From contig CP136064.1 of assembly GCA_032622095.1 (NCBI GenBank), positions 183,068,209 to 183,132,208 on the forward strand: DNA of 64,000 nt, given 5' to 3'. Source of the DNA: Siphonodentalium dalli (Eukaryota > Mollusca > Scaphopoda > Gadilida > Siphonodentaliidae). This document shows, piece after piece, positions 21,520 to 34,799 of this stretch. The translations under genes were made by a program, and so were the position numbers. How positions within the stretch are numbered: position 1 is the first letter of the stretch; each line of letters begins with the position of its first letter. Under the pieces are notes generated by a model, which was not told where the DNA came from, made no database searches, and was given only the letters and a program-made list of their open reading frames with translations.

Positions 21520-21529
21520 CTTATTTATA
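21520..21529 (-). promoter_or_regulatory. TATA box of ShKT gene, unit 2
   Basis: TATAAATAAG, same position relative to exon 1 (donor at 21451) as in unit 1. Confidence 0.65.
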
Positions 21530-22151
21530 GTGTCCTGTTCCGGATAACCTGGCATGTCCGACGCTAATATGACACCACAAAGACAGTACTTTATTTTGGC
21601 AGTTATCTTGGATTGGGATAGGCTGAAATCATTCGGATAATCCCGGAGAATAAGACATCATAAAAGGAAATTAGCATTATTGGTCCGTATTGTGTGGATC
21701 ATCGGATTAGGATAGGCCGAACTCATTCGGATAACCATGGCGAATCACTGTATAGTCATGAAAATTTACCCAAAAATCCTGCTATTACAAGAATAGGAGA
21801 GATCGACACACGAACAAGCCGATTATAGTTGGAATATTATTGCGAATTTAAACAATGAGTAATATGCCACGTGTATTGTCGATAATAACCTTACGCTGTG
21901 TATCGAATGATTCGGTGATTACTTTCACGACGGGGATGACATGGGGTATAATCTGATGGACTTCGGGTACGTTAAATTTTGCAGGCAATTCGACGTAGAG
22001 TGCTCTGAAAACATGAACATCTTACATACTGTACATGCCTCCCCGTTTACTTTTGGTTGTTATATAAGTGACATTTGTCCGAAATGAGCCTATCTGGCAA
22101 GATCTAGTGTAATAATTCCTGGAATTTCATTGCTATAATAAGCGATACAAT

Positions 22152-22240
22152 AATATATATATATATATATATTGATGGGTCTTTAATTGGTGTTATCATA
22201 TATTGATAAGAACTTCCTATATATATATATATATATATAT
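22152..22240. repeat. (AT)n microsatellite closing unit 2, interrupted
   Basis: Two AT tracts (about 22152-22172 and 22219-22240) flank about 46 bp of non-repeat sequence beginning TGATGGGTCTTTAATTGG that is absent from the other units. The source of the insert was not recognised. Confidence 0.85.
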
Positions 22241-23934
22241 CCCAAATGTTTTTGCAACAGATAGCCATTTTTGAATAAATTCATGAGAATTGTCCATGAA
22301 GTTTTTCCAGCCGTGTGAACGTAGTCTTATATATGGCAACGAAAATTGGTCAGACAAATACGCGTATACCGACTACAGCCAAGATTAATATATATAGTTG
22401 TTTTAGTTTAACATGTTAAAGATGCCCACACGGATTGGACAACGAATGAAGATAAGATACAAGCTATTATATTTTATGTCAGACTTGTGTCTTATACACA
22501 CTCTCACCAGCGCGTAATGTGTGCATGGATACACAACGAAACATGCGTCTAACTTCAACCGCCATCTGAAGTGGCACCAACCACCGGAACATGAATCTGG
22601 TGTTACGCAAATTCTCCTGTAAACGGTATTCAGTTTTCTGCCCAACAGAATTGACGGGTAGTATTTGTTCACAGTAACAGATCGTTGCTCGTGATCAACG
22701 AGAAACTCTTTTACTTATTATGCCAAGCATTGCATTCGTTAATCGCGATTATAAACATCCATGCTTATTATATACTAAATGTTGATAAACCACTCGCAGT
22801 GTCGTATCGTGCACCAGGTGTGTTGTCAATCATTTTATACACAATTGAGTGGTTCCAATATAATATTTATCTCATCGCATAATAATCTTTGATGGGTTTA
22901 CACGCCTGAGCTGTGTCAGGATGTGGAATGTTTAGACAGACTTACACAGTAAACTACCCTATTGTTAAGCTAGTGTACACCCTGAAGGAATCTGCTCTCT
23001 GAAGACAATTAATTAAGCAGTTTTCTGCGTAAGTTCGTCTAAACTGTCCACCTCCTGACATAGCCCAGTCGTGGAAACCTCTTAATTCTATTTCAGATAG
23101 AGAGGATGTGTTACGTTCAAGAATTCCACACGATTCGAGAACTTTTATGTGTCACAGTAGATATATATGTAAACTAATATGGTTTATTTATTATGCAACA
23201 TTATGTGCTGTCCGCCACGCGCAATATGGCACACAGAAGACGAACCAGTAAGAACTTTGTGGCTCATTGTTTGATGCACAGTAAATATAATTCTGAATAT
23301 GCCCACGTTCTGTGTCATACGAATCTAACAATGGTCTAGCCACTGCTCATCAAACATCATCCCTCATGAGGGTTTGCAAAAACATTATAATAATAATACG
23401 CTTTATCAGAGCCAGTATCACAAAAGATGAGGGGTGGAATTCGTCATGTGTAGGCATTATCATTACATGTAAATATAAACGATAAACGTTTTCGCAAAAA
23501 AATATATGAGAAAAAAACATTGATAACGCATCTACTTCACAATTTGCTCACCCCAGTTAAATAGCCAAGGGTGTGCCCTTTCCAGAGATGCACATCGCGT
23601 CCTCGTACATTATACCATCGCATAGTTATCGCGTTTTTGAAGAAAGCACCCGCATCTCAGTGGGATTTACCCTTCGCTCCAGATAAATCTCGCACCAATC
23701 TGCTCTGAAAGGCGGACAGCTTTCACGAGTTCCTATCGCGTGAAAGAAATTAGCGTGCAACCAGGCATAGCCGGTAATTCTCGTCAACATCGGAACGCGG
23801 GCTTTTTTTAAACATGCTGCTCGCCGTTGATGGCAGCGTGAGACATACGATTTGGAGTCCATCCGAACATGGGTTGACTTCGCGGGCCAGGAAGGTTTCG
23901 CACCTCTCCCGGACTTGATGTCATTCAAGTTGAT

Positions 23935-23961
23935 GGGGGGTGGGGGTGGGGTGGGGGTGGG
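23935..23961 (+). other. G-quadruplex-type G tract, unit 3
   Basis: G6 T G5 T G4 T G5 T G3, as in units 1, 2 and 6. Confidence 0.7.
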
Positions 23962-25288
23962 CTTCAATGACCTTGACCCTAAGATTACCTTGACCTCTGA
24001 TACTCGACATCATGGCGATTTCAAGGGCTAATTTTGCGAGTTATATATAGCGATGTACGCGCTTATGACAATATGCAGAGCACAATATGGCTGTCCCTGT
24101 TAAAACTGCAGGTCACAGGGAGGCCTCTACATACCTACATTCCTGGGCCTGTAGCCGACGAAGAACCACATGGGACCATGATCTCAATGTGACCTTGACC
24201 TCTAGAAACTAACATCGGGGACGAGTGAAATTGCGCGTAAAACACCATATATGCTGGGCTATGGCGATTTGGACAAGCGAATTTTATAATCATATTACGC
24301 TCAACGGTGATTTATCGAAACAAAAAAATAAATGTCCGTAGCGCCCAGAATAGTTAGCGTACACGTTATAGCGCGCGTGCGACCGATTTAATTGCTTGTA
24401 ACAATGCGCTACCGCAACATTTCAAAATGCTCGCGAGTCAGTAGAGTTATCATTTACTGTTATCATTACTGCTATAATAACAAATTTAGTTTATGTTGAA
24501 AATCGACACAATTATTGTGGAAATAAACTGAAGAATACGGGAACTATTGGGCTCTATTCTGCAGATGGATGATTTGTGAAGTTCGCCCGTCCACACATAT
24601 AAAAAAATATATATAAAACACGGTATGTATCCAAATCCAATTCTTGGTTCCTTATGGGTACATCATTTAAAATGCTGATTTTTGTTTTTTTTTGTGTTAG
24701 TTTAAACATATTTTATTGTATCATTTATGTACAAATGGGATTGGGGCACAAGTTATACAACTTAGATAGCCCCTCTCCCCATATAATTACACACGTTATT
24801 ATAACAACAATGTAGATCGAGTGAGACCTCCTATGTGTAATTCCCTCTACCCAATTATGTCATAATACATAATCTATCAAGTGGACGCGTCATATATTTA
24901 CATAGCCCGTCTGTGTTAAACTAAATCCTGTTCGGTGATAGGTCAACTGTCAATTTGGTCACTCGTTTCATACCCCAATAACACACAGACCGTAACACGG
25001 ACACGACTTCACAGATTGTTGGCCTAATCTGACATAATAACTTAAAGTGATCAGCAGAATAATTGGGCGTACTTTTCAAAGTGCAGCCGAATTGCGTCTG
25101 AAACCAGTTATTTATATCTATCACGTTAGATATCATTGTTAAGTGCTTTGAACTCTTAAATTTCACTGTCGTTGTGTGCTGCGTGGGCTAGTCTCAAATT
25201 ATCGGCAGATTTTTTGAAAATAAATAATAATACACACACGCAGCTCTGTATGGGAACAAATAATCAAAATGTTATATAAATATAAATA

Positions 25289-25432
25289 TAAGAAATGAAT
25301 TAATGGGTGTGCATTATTGGGCGATACGGCGCAGTGGTCGTTGGGGGCACAGTTCGCGGTTCACACAATGTGCCCCAAATGACCACAGCGCCGTATCCCA
25401 CAATAACACACACCCACTACATTCATTTCTTA
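25289..25432. repeat. 144-bp foldback element, unit 3
   Basis: Identical in structure to that of unit 1. Confidence 0.7.
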
Positions 25433-26538
25433 GATAACCCTGATGGCAATTTCTTATCGATAGCCATTCAACCATACGTTATTCATTCGGGTATTTTTTC
25501 AGGTTGATCATATAGAAGCTTCGTCTGTGCCAGTTGTTTTGGTGTGAAATAAACATAGGACGACACAGTTGGTAAACAGGTTAACATTATGTCACTCGTT
25601 TATCATGCCGTCAGGTACAACTTGTGCGACAACGTTAACCAGTTCACACACATGAACATTCTATCTATTTATCGGGGTAACTTTAGCATTCTTAATATGT
25701 TTTTGTGGCGTGACAGGTCATTCTCTCACAACGTCTTGGGCTATTCTTGTCGAATGATGCTGATTTGAAAACTTTGGAGATTAAACACTCTTAAATTATT
25801 CTTCTAAGTTTGTCTTTGAACTTTGGAGACATTTGCAAAGGACAAGACTATCCGCATTATTTGACATTTTGAAATTTCCCCAAAAGACAATCCATTTTGA
25901 GAATGCCTGACACGATTTCACCATCTATCAACATTTCCGTTCTGAATATAGCCCTCATCTCCTGAAGTGAGCTGCGTAGTATATAACATAGGAGACACAA
26001 GGATCCAACAGCACAGTGTGGAACAATGGGTCATTGACAAAGTGGCCATGAATTGAAAGTCAGAGTTAGATATGTACAATGCATTTATTAAATTTACAAT
26101 ACAGTTGATGACATGATTGTGGTAGATAAAAAGAAACATTTATGCAAACGACCATCGTAGGGTGTCATTGCAGGGTATCATGGAGACACATTAGTTAAAC
26201 ACATAGAGCAACGTGTATAGATACCTGAACATTAGAACATGAGCATACATGTACATAACAAATTTCGTTGCCCGGTATCTTCGACTAAATATACGTGGAA
26301 AACTATACACGTGTATTGGTAATGATGTTGGAGCGTTGATTAACTAAGAAGAGAAATATATTAGAATTGTCTGAACAGGGACCACCAACGGAAACAGTGA
26401 AACAGTCCTGTGCTACTTCTCAGGCGATGCTCCGTCTATCCCGGTGAATATCATCGTGTGAAGACCTTGCATGTCTGTTCGATGATTTTTGTCATGACAT
26501 CTCATCGTGAATAGCACTGTTTAGAAGTTATTGGTGAT

Positions 26539-28610
26539 TCAGCACAGACCGCATGTTTCCCTGCATCTCATTTGGATCCTGACGACTCGATCGCAGAGTC
26601 TCCTCAGTTGGTTGCATCTGGCGGCAGAATACGAATCTTCACAGGGAACTGAAACAATTATAGGCGTATAGTAACAATTATAACCACGTTGTATTTAAGT
26701 TCTTTGTACATGGTTAAAGACACGGTTGGCCTTGGCGGTGGGTATCCTGTGAAAATATCTCCACCCGTCAAAAAACCGCCACAAACAGAAAGAACATAAA
26801 AATGTAGATAGACTTTGTCCGTATACAAATAAGAAATATCGCATAAACAGTATGTTATGGTCATATGTTTGACCATTGTTATGTAAACAAAAGCATAAAA
26901 AGTTACTTTTCTGGTGTTTGTTTATATTATGATGGTAAACATAAAGAGCGTTATTTGTTGGTGAATACCTGATATGGAACTAATAAAGAGCGTTTATGCC
27001 ATTTGTGTGTGATTAGCCAGTAGCATTGTGCTGTCTTCTGTAACACAATCAGGCTCTTGCTTAGGTAAAATATAGTAGGTCTTTATGATAACATGCTGTT
27101 TACGCGATGGTCATGGTGTATATGAACGAAACTGTATGCGTTTTAATGTTTTTCTGTTTACGGTGTTTGGAACAAATATGAATATTTTCGACAATTAAGG
27201 CCGCACGTGCCTTTAAAATAGAAATCAAAAAGATGTTGTATCTCTTCACTGAACTTTCTTCATAAACTTGGGGCTATAAACTATTATTCGTTGGTAAGCG
27301 AGAACAGGTAAGGGGAGCCTCTGTCACTGGGAAATAATTTGTTCTATGAATCAGCACAGGAAATGTGGCTATCTTACTTTACATCAATTTTGTTTGAAAA
27401 TATCTTTTAAAAACACTTTAAGTGAAATGCATGCAATTCCAGAATGGTGTTTTTGTGTCTTATTTGTAATGTGGTTGAAACGTGCATTGAAAAGAAGTTC
27501 GATCTAATTTTTTGTTTGTTGTTGCCAGTGCTGTCGATAAGATATAGCGCATCTTTAAGTAGAAGGCGTCATGTGACTTGTCCTTGAACTTTACGAAAAA
27601 TACCTCCTACTTAAAGCAGCGGCTCGTAATGTTCAGGGTTCAGAACTGAGATGAAACCAAATGATTAATTGCTCCTGTCAGTGCACGATCGGATCACCAA
27701 CGACCGAGAGAAACACAGCTTGATATATTATTGCTTATAGATACTACATGTCGCATAAAATAACTCACTTATGTCGTATATAATTTATCGTTTCAGAAGA
27801 AAACATGGGTCCAGTGTTTGTTCTGCTCGGAACATTCAAGAGCATTCAGTTTCATTATGTTCCTGATATGGCAACAATACATAGGGTTTATATCACGTAT
27901 TGTGGAGAGAGCTCACGAATTGATATGGCTTCGACAAGACACCTGCATTCTAAACCATAACCCACAAAGTCACATAAGCTATGGGCACACTTAGCATAGT
28001 CTCGAGTTTTGTACCGCGTTGATCAGCAAAGCTGACGGGCAAACTTGTTCAACTGATCAGTTGCTAATTGTTCACAGACATTCGTTGAGTCAAATGACTT
28101 TCAGACTTTCAAGTACGCTTTTGTCAGCACCTATTCCCTGATTAAACATGGTTAAATTATGAACTTACGTGGTTCCGCTGTCGTTGTTGTTGGGATCTCA
28201 GCGTCGACGCCGAACATAGCTGATCCACTCTGCACGTTCTGTGTTCTCCCTTGAAGACCGTATCTGTACATTAAATGTTCGGCTAACCATTTGGATAGTT
28301 TGATTCTCTGCGCTTCGCTCATGGGAGTCATGGCTCCCTCATTCGTGTCCGGCCCATGGATGAGATCCGCGAATTGTATCTGAGTCCTTCTCTTAGCTGT
28401 TTCCATTGGTTCATCGTCTCTCTCGGTCGGTACGCCGCCGCCCGTTGTGGTGTCTGATGTGTGTTTTTCGTTTGAATTTTCTCTGCGGGATAGTCGTGCA
28501 TACAGTTGATCCATTTCGTCGGTCGTAACGTAGCTTTGTTCCCCAAATACATCAAGCATTATTATTGAGAAGATCACCGAAATGAACGCAACTTTTGTAT
28601 ACATCTGCAT
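26539..28610 (-). CDS. Secreted ShKT-domain protein gene, unit 3
   Basis: Coding exons 28610-28169 and 26648-26539 encode the same product; polyadenylation signal at 26089-26084. Intron 2 is of the unit 1 type. One intronic change near 27761 breaks a plus-strand ORF seen in other units, which argues that the ORF is not a gene. Confidence 0.8.
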
Positions 28611-29321
28611 CACAATTATTTCTCTGAAAAATAAAATTTCGAAATGAGTATACTACATGTATCACCAAATCGTGTGGTATTTCAGTGTTAGTCTTTCAAG
28701 AGTATTTAAAGGGTACATATGCCCAAGTATGGCGTGTGCACACATAATTGTTGTGACCCCGCGACGTGACAGATGCAAAAAAAATAACTATGTTCAATTT
28801 GCTAGCTATGGTCAACTTTCTGTCGGATAACATAGCCATACGCAGGCAGATGAATGAAATATTTATATAACCACTTCGTATAATTTTTTGAAACGACAGG
28901 ACAAAGCGACAGAGGTTTATCGGGTCTTTTTTTTAACTGTACGCACCGTCACGAGAGAGCGCTCTTTATTTCAAGATTAAAGTGGGTGATGTCCCTTTAA
29001 AATTCCGAACAAATTTTACAGGATGAGAACACTCTTACATGTATTTGTCGATCTAGCATATCCTTCATTTAAAAAATAACAACTTTTTGGCTGCTCATGA
29101 AAGATGTTCTATTCAGACCGCTCTATGCGGAATGTCTTTTAATTGCTGATAAATATCATCGCATCTGAAACGAATTGTACATTCAAATACAGGCAAAATT
29201 TGCCAGTGTATGGACGTATTCCTGAAGCGTGTATGGTAGAGCATTGACTTACCTTTAGTACCGCGAGGTATGTTCGCCTGCTGTAAGTATGAATTGTTTG
29301 ATTTGTTCTTCCAATGTGCAC

Positions 29322-29331
29322 CTTATTTATA
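29322..29331 (-). promoter_or_regulatory. TATA box of ShKT gene, unit 3
   Basis: TATAAATAAG, unchanged; exon 1 donor at 29253. Confidence 0.65.
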
Positions 29332-29948
29332 GTGTCCTGTTCCGGATAACCTGGCATGTCCGACGCTAATATGACACCACAAAGACAGTACTTTATTTTG
29401 GCAGTTATCTTGGATTGGGATAGGCTGAAATCATTCGGATAATCCCGGAGAATAAGACATCATAAAAGGAAATTAGCATTATTGGTCCGTATTGTGTGGA
29501 TCATCGGATTAGGATAGGCCGAACTCATTCGGATAACCATGGCGAATCACTGTATAGTCATGAAAATTTACCCAAAAATCCTGCTATTACAAGAATAGGA
29601 GAGATCGACACACGAACAAGCCGATTATAGTTGGAATATTATTGCGAATTTAAACAATGAGTAATATGCCACGTGTATTGTCGATAATAACCTTACGCTG
29701 TGTATCGAATGATTCGGTGATTACTTTCACGACGGGGATGACATGGGGTATAATCTGATGGACTTCGGGTACGTTAAATTTTGCAGGCAATTCGACGTAG
29801 AGTGCTCTGAAAACATGAACATCTTACATACTGTACATGCCTCCCCGTTTACTTTTGGTTGTTATATAAGTGACATTTGTCCGAAATGAGCCTATCTGGC
29901 AAGATCTAGTGTAATAATTCCTGGAATTTCATTGCTATAATAAGCGAT

Positions 29949-29953
<5 letters not shown>

Positions 29954-30008
<55 letters not shown>
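29954..30008. repeat. (AT)n microsatellite closing unit 3
   Basis: 55 bp of AT dinucleotide. Confidence 0.95.
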
Positions 30009-30011
<3 letters not shown>

Positions 30012-31702
30012 AAATGTTTTTGCAGCAGATAGCCATTTTTGAATAAATTCATGAGAATTGTCCATGAAGTTTTTCCAGCCGTGTGAACGTAGTCTTATAT
30101 ATGGCAACGGAAATTGGTCAGACAAATACGCGTATACCGACTACAGTCAAGATTAATATATATAGTTGTTTTAGTTTAACATGTTAAAGATGCCCACACG
30201 GATTGGACAACGAATGAAGATAAGATACAAGCTATTATATTTTATGTCAGACTTGTGTCTTATACACACTCTCACCAGCGCGTAATGTGTGCATGGATAC
30301 ACAACGAAACATGCGTCTAACTTCAACCGCCATCTGAAGTGGCACCAACCACCGGACCGTGAATCTGGTGTTACGCAAATTCTCCTGTAAACGGTATTCA
30401 GTTTTCTGCCCAACAGAATTGACGGGTAGTATTTGTTCACAGTAACAGATCGTTGCTCGTGATCAACGAGAAACTCTTTTACTTATTATGCCAAGCATTT
30501 CATTCGTTAATCGCGATTATAAACATCCATGCTTATTATATACTAAATGTTGATAAACCACTCGCAGTGTCGTATCGTGCACCAGGTGTGTTGTCAATCA
30601 TTTTATACACAATTGAGTGGTTCCAATATAATATTTATCTCATCGCATAATAATCTTTGATGGGTTTACACGCCTGAGCTGTGTCAGGATGTGGAATGTT
30701 TAGACAGACTTACACAGTAAACTACCCTATTGTTAAGCTAGTGTACACCCTGAAGGAATCTGCTCTCTGAAGACAATTAATTAAGCAGTTTTCTGCGTAA
30801 GTTCGTCTAAACTGTCCACCTCCTGACATAGCCCAGTCGTGGAAACCTCTTAATTCTATTTCAGATAGAGAGGATGTGTTACGTTCAAGAATTCCACACG
30901 ATTCGAGAACTTTTATGTGTCACAGTAGATATATATGTAAACTAATATGGTTTATTTATTATGCAACATTATGTGCTGTCCGCCACGCGCAATATGGCAC
31001 ACAGAAGACGAACCAGTAAGAACTTTGTGGCTCATTGTTTGATGCACAGTAAATATAATTCTGAATATGCCCACGTTCTGTATCATACGAATCTAACAAT
31101 GGTCTAGCCACTGCTCATCAAACATCATCCCTCATGAGGGTTTGCAAAAACATTATAATAATAATACGCTTTATCAGAGCCAGTATCACAAAAGATGAGG
31201 GGTGGAATTCGTCATGTGTAGGCATTATCATTACATGTAAATATAAACGATAAACGTTTTCGCAAAATAATATATGAGAAAAAAACATTGATAACGCGTC
31301 TACTTCACAATTTGCTCACCCCAGTTAAATAGCCAAGGGTGTGCCCTTTCCAGAGATGCACATCGCGTCCTCGTACATTATGCCATCGCATAGTTATCGC
31401 GTTTTTGAAGAAAGCACCCGCATCTCAGTGGGATTTACCCTTCGCTCCAGATAAATCTCGCACCAATCTGCCCTGAAAGGCGGACAGCTTTCACGAGTTC
31501 CTATCGCGTGAAAGAAATTAGCGTGCAACCAGGCATAGCCGGTAATTCTCGTCAACATTGGAACGCGGGCTTTTTTTAAACATGCTGCTCGCCGTTGATG
31601 GCAGCGTGAGACATACGATTTGGAGTCCATCCGACCATGGGTTGACTTCGCGGGCCAGGAAGGTTTCGCACCTCACCCGGACTTGATGTCATTCAAGTTG
31701 AT

Positions 31703-31724
31703 GGGGGGTGGGGGTGGGGGTGGG
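31703..31724 (+). other. G-quadruplex-type G tract, unit 4 (shortened)
   Basis: G6 T G5 T G5 T G3; one G run and its T are missing compared with unit 1. Confidence 0.65.
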
Positions 31725-33051
31725 CTTCAATGACCTTGACCCTAAGATTACCTTGACCTCTGATACTCGACATCATGGCGATTTCAAGGGCTAATTTTGC
31801 GAGTTATATATAGCGATGTACGCGCTTATGACAATATGCAGAGCACAATATGGCTGTCCCTGTTAAAACTGCAGGTCACAGGGAGGCCTCTACATACCTA
31901 CATTCCTGGGCCTGTAGCCGATGAAGAACCACATGGGACCATGATCTCAATGTGACCTTGACCTCTAGAAACTAACATCGGGGACGAGTGAAATTGCGCG
32001 TAAAACACCATATATGCTGGGCTATGTCGATTTGGACAAGCGCATTTTATAATCATATTACGCTCAACGGTGATTTATCGAAACAAAAAAATAAATGTCC
32101 GTAGCGCCCAGAATAGTTAGCGTACACGTTATAGCGCGCGTGCGACCGATTTAATTGCGTGTAACAATGCGCTACCGCAACATTTCAAAATGCTCGCGAG
32201 TCAGTAGAGTTATCATTTACTGTTATCATTACTGCTATAATAACAAATTTAGTTTATGTTGAAAATCGACACAATTATTGTGGAAATAAACTGAAGAATA
32301 CGGGAACTATTGGGCTCTATTCTGCAGATGGATGATTTGTGAAGTTCGCCCGTCCACACATATAAAAAAATATATATAAAACACGGTATGTATCCAAATC
32401 CAATTCTTGGTTCCTTATGGGTACATCATTTAAAATGCTGATTTTGTTTTGTTTTTTGTTAGTTTAAACATATTTTATTGTATCATTTATGTACAAATGG
32501 GATTGGGGCACAAGTTATACAACTTAGATAGCCCCTCTCCCCATATAATTACACACGTTATTATAACAACAATGTAGATCGAGTGAGACCTCCTATGTGT
32601 AATTCCCTCTACCCAATTATGTCCTAATACATAATCTATCAAGTGAACGCGTCATATATTTACATAGCCCGTCTGTGTTAAACTAAATCCTGTTCGGTGA
32701 TAGGTCAACTGTCAATTTGGTCACTCGTTTCATACCCCAATAACACACAGACCAGTAACACGGACACGACTTCACAGATTGTTGGCCTAATCTGACATAA
32801 TCACTTAAAGTGATCAGCAGAATAATTGGGCGCACTTTTCAAAGTGCAGCCGAATTGCGTCTGAAACCAGTTATTTATATCTATCACGTTAGATATCATT
32901 GTTAAGTGCTTTGAACTCTTAAATTTCACTGTCGTTGTGTGCTGCGTGGGCTAGTCTCAAATTATCGGCAGATTTTTTGAAAATAAATAATAATACACAC
33001 ACGCAGCTCTGTATGGGAACAAATAATCAAAATGTTATATAAATATAAATA

Positions 33052-33194
33052 TAAGAAATGAATTAATGGGTGTGCATTATTGGGCGATACGGCGCAGTGG
33101 TCGTTGGGGCACAGTTCGCGGTTCACACAATGTGCCCCAAATGACCACAGCGCCGTATCCCACAATAACACACACCCACTACATTCATTTCTTA
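33052..33194. repeat. 143-bp foldback element, unit 4
   Basis: As in unit 1 but one G shorter in the left arm next to the loop (TTGGGGCAC), which makes the arms pair slightly better there. Confidence 0.7.
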
Positions 33195-33547
33195 GATAAC
33201 CCTGATGGCAATTTCTTATCGATAGCCATTCAACCAGACGTTATTCATTCGGGTATTTTTTCAGGTTGATCATATAGAAGCTTCGTCTGTGCCAGTTGTT
33301 TTGGTGTGAAATAAACATAGGATGACACAGTTGGTAAACAGGTTAACATTATGTCACTCGTTTATCATGCCGTCAGGTACAACTTGTGCGACAACGTTAA
33401 CCAGTTCACACACTTGAACATTCTATCTATTTATCGGGGTAACTTTAGCATTCTTAATATGTTTTTGTGGCGTGACAGGTCATTCTCTCACAACGTCTTG
33501 GGCTATTCTTGTCGAATGATGCTGATTTGAAAACTTTGGAGATTAAA

Positions 33548-34046
33548 GACACGGTTGGCCTTGGCGGTGGGTATCCTGTGAAAATATCTCCACCCGTCAA
33601 AAAACCGCCACAAACAGAAAGAACATAAAAATGTAGATAGACTTTGTCCGTATACAAATAAGAAATATCGCATAAACAGTATGTTATGGTCATATGTTTG
33701 ACCATTGTTATGTAAACAAAAGCATAAAAAGTAACTTTTCTGGTGTTTGTTTATATTATGATGGTAAACATAAAGAGCGTTCTTTGTTGGTGAGTACCTG
33801 ATATGGAACTAATAAAGAGCGTTTATGCCATTTGTGTGTGATTAGCCAGTAGCATTGTGCTGTCTTCTGTAACACAATCAGGCTCTTGCTTAGGTAAAAT
33901 ATAGTAGGTCTTTATGATAACATGCTGTTTACGCGATGGTCATGGTGTATATGAACGAAACTGTATGCGTTTTAATGTTTTTCTGTTTACGGTGTTTGGA
34001 ACAAATATGAATATTTTCGACAATTAAGGCCGCACGTGCCTTTAAA
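33548..34046. repeat. Remnant (499 bp) of internal duplication in unit 4
   Basis: This piece repeats the intron 2 side of the ShKT gene (matches 34980-35478) but lacks exon 3. Its left junction GATTAAA/GACACGG joins two places that both read TTAAA; its right junction CCTTTAAA/CACTCTT at 34046/34047 is the same as in unit 5. The simplest history is the unit 5 duplication followed by a 933-bp deletion. Confidence 0.8.
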
Positions 34047-34799
34047 CACTCTTAAATTATTCTTCTAAGTTTGTCTTTGAACTTTGGAGACATTTGCAAA
34101 GGACAAGACTATCCGCATTATTTGACATTTTGAAATTTCCCCAAAAGACAATCCATTTTGAGAATGCCTGACACGATTTCACCATCTATCAACATTTCCG
34201 TTCTGAATATAGCCCTCATCTCCTGAAGTGAGCTGCGTAGTATATAACATAGGAGACACAAGGATCCAACAGCACAGTGTGGAACAATGGGTCATTGACA
34301 AAGTGGTCATGAATTGAAAGTCAGAGTTAGATATGTACAATGCATTTATTAAATTTACAATACAGTTGATGACATGATTGTGGTAGATAAAAAGAAACAT
34401 TTATGCAAACGACCATCGTAGGGTGTCATTGCAGGGTATCACGGAGACACATTAGTTAAACACATAGAGCAACGTGTATAGATACCTGAACATTAGAACA
34501 TGAGCATACATGTACATAACAAATTCCGTTGCCCGGTATCTTCGACTAAATATACGTGGAAAACTATACACGTGTATTGGTAATGATGTTGGAGCGTTGA
34601 TTAACTAAGAAGAGAAATATATTAGAATTGTCTGAACAGGGACCACCAACGGAAACAGTGAAACAGTCCTGTGCTACTTCTCAGGCGATGCTCCGTCTAT
34701 CCCGGTGAATATCATCGTGTGAAGACCTTGCATGTCTGTTCGATGATTTTTGTCATGACATCTCATCGTGAATAGCACTGTTTAGAAGTTATTGGTGAT

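Larger units (their letters stand above)
14439..22240. repeat. Array unit 2 (7802 bp)
   Basis: Same layout as unit 1. It shares with units 4 and 5 a set of intron 2 and 3'-side substitutions (for example TTGAGTGTG near 19202 and GCCTCACTTGCC near 19399), and with unit 3 AGTGGCCATG near 18239. The closing microsatellite carries a unique insertion. Confidence 0.93.
22241..30008. repeat. Array unit 3 (7768 bp)
   Basis: Same layout. Small differences in the first kb (for example GCGTAATG near 22513 instead of GCGAAATG) are shared with unit 4, and the 18239-type substitution near 26044 is shared with unit 2. Confidence 0.93.
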
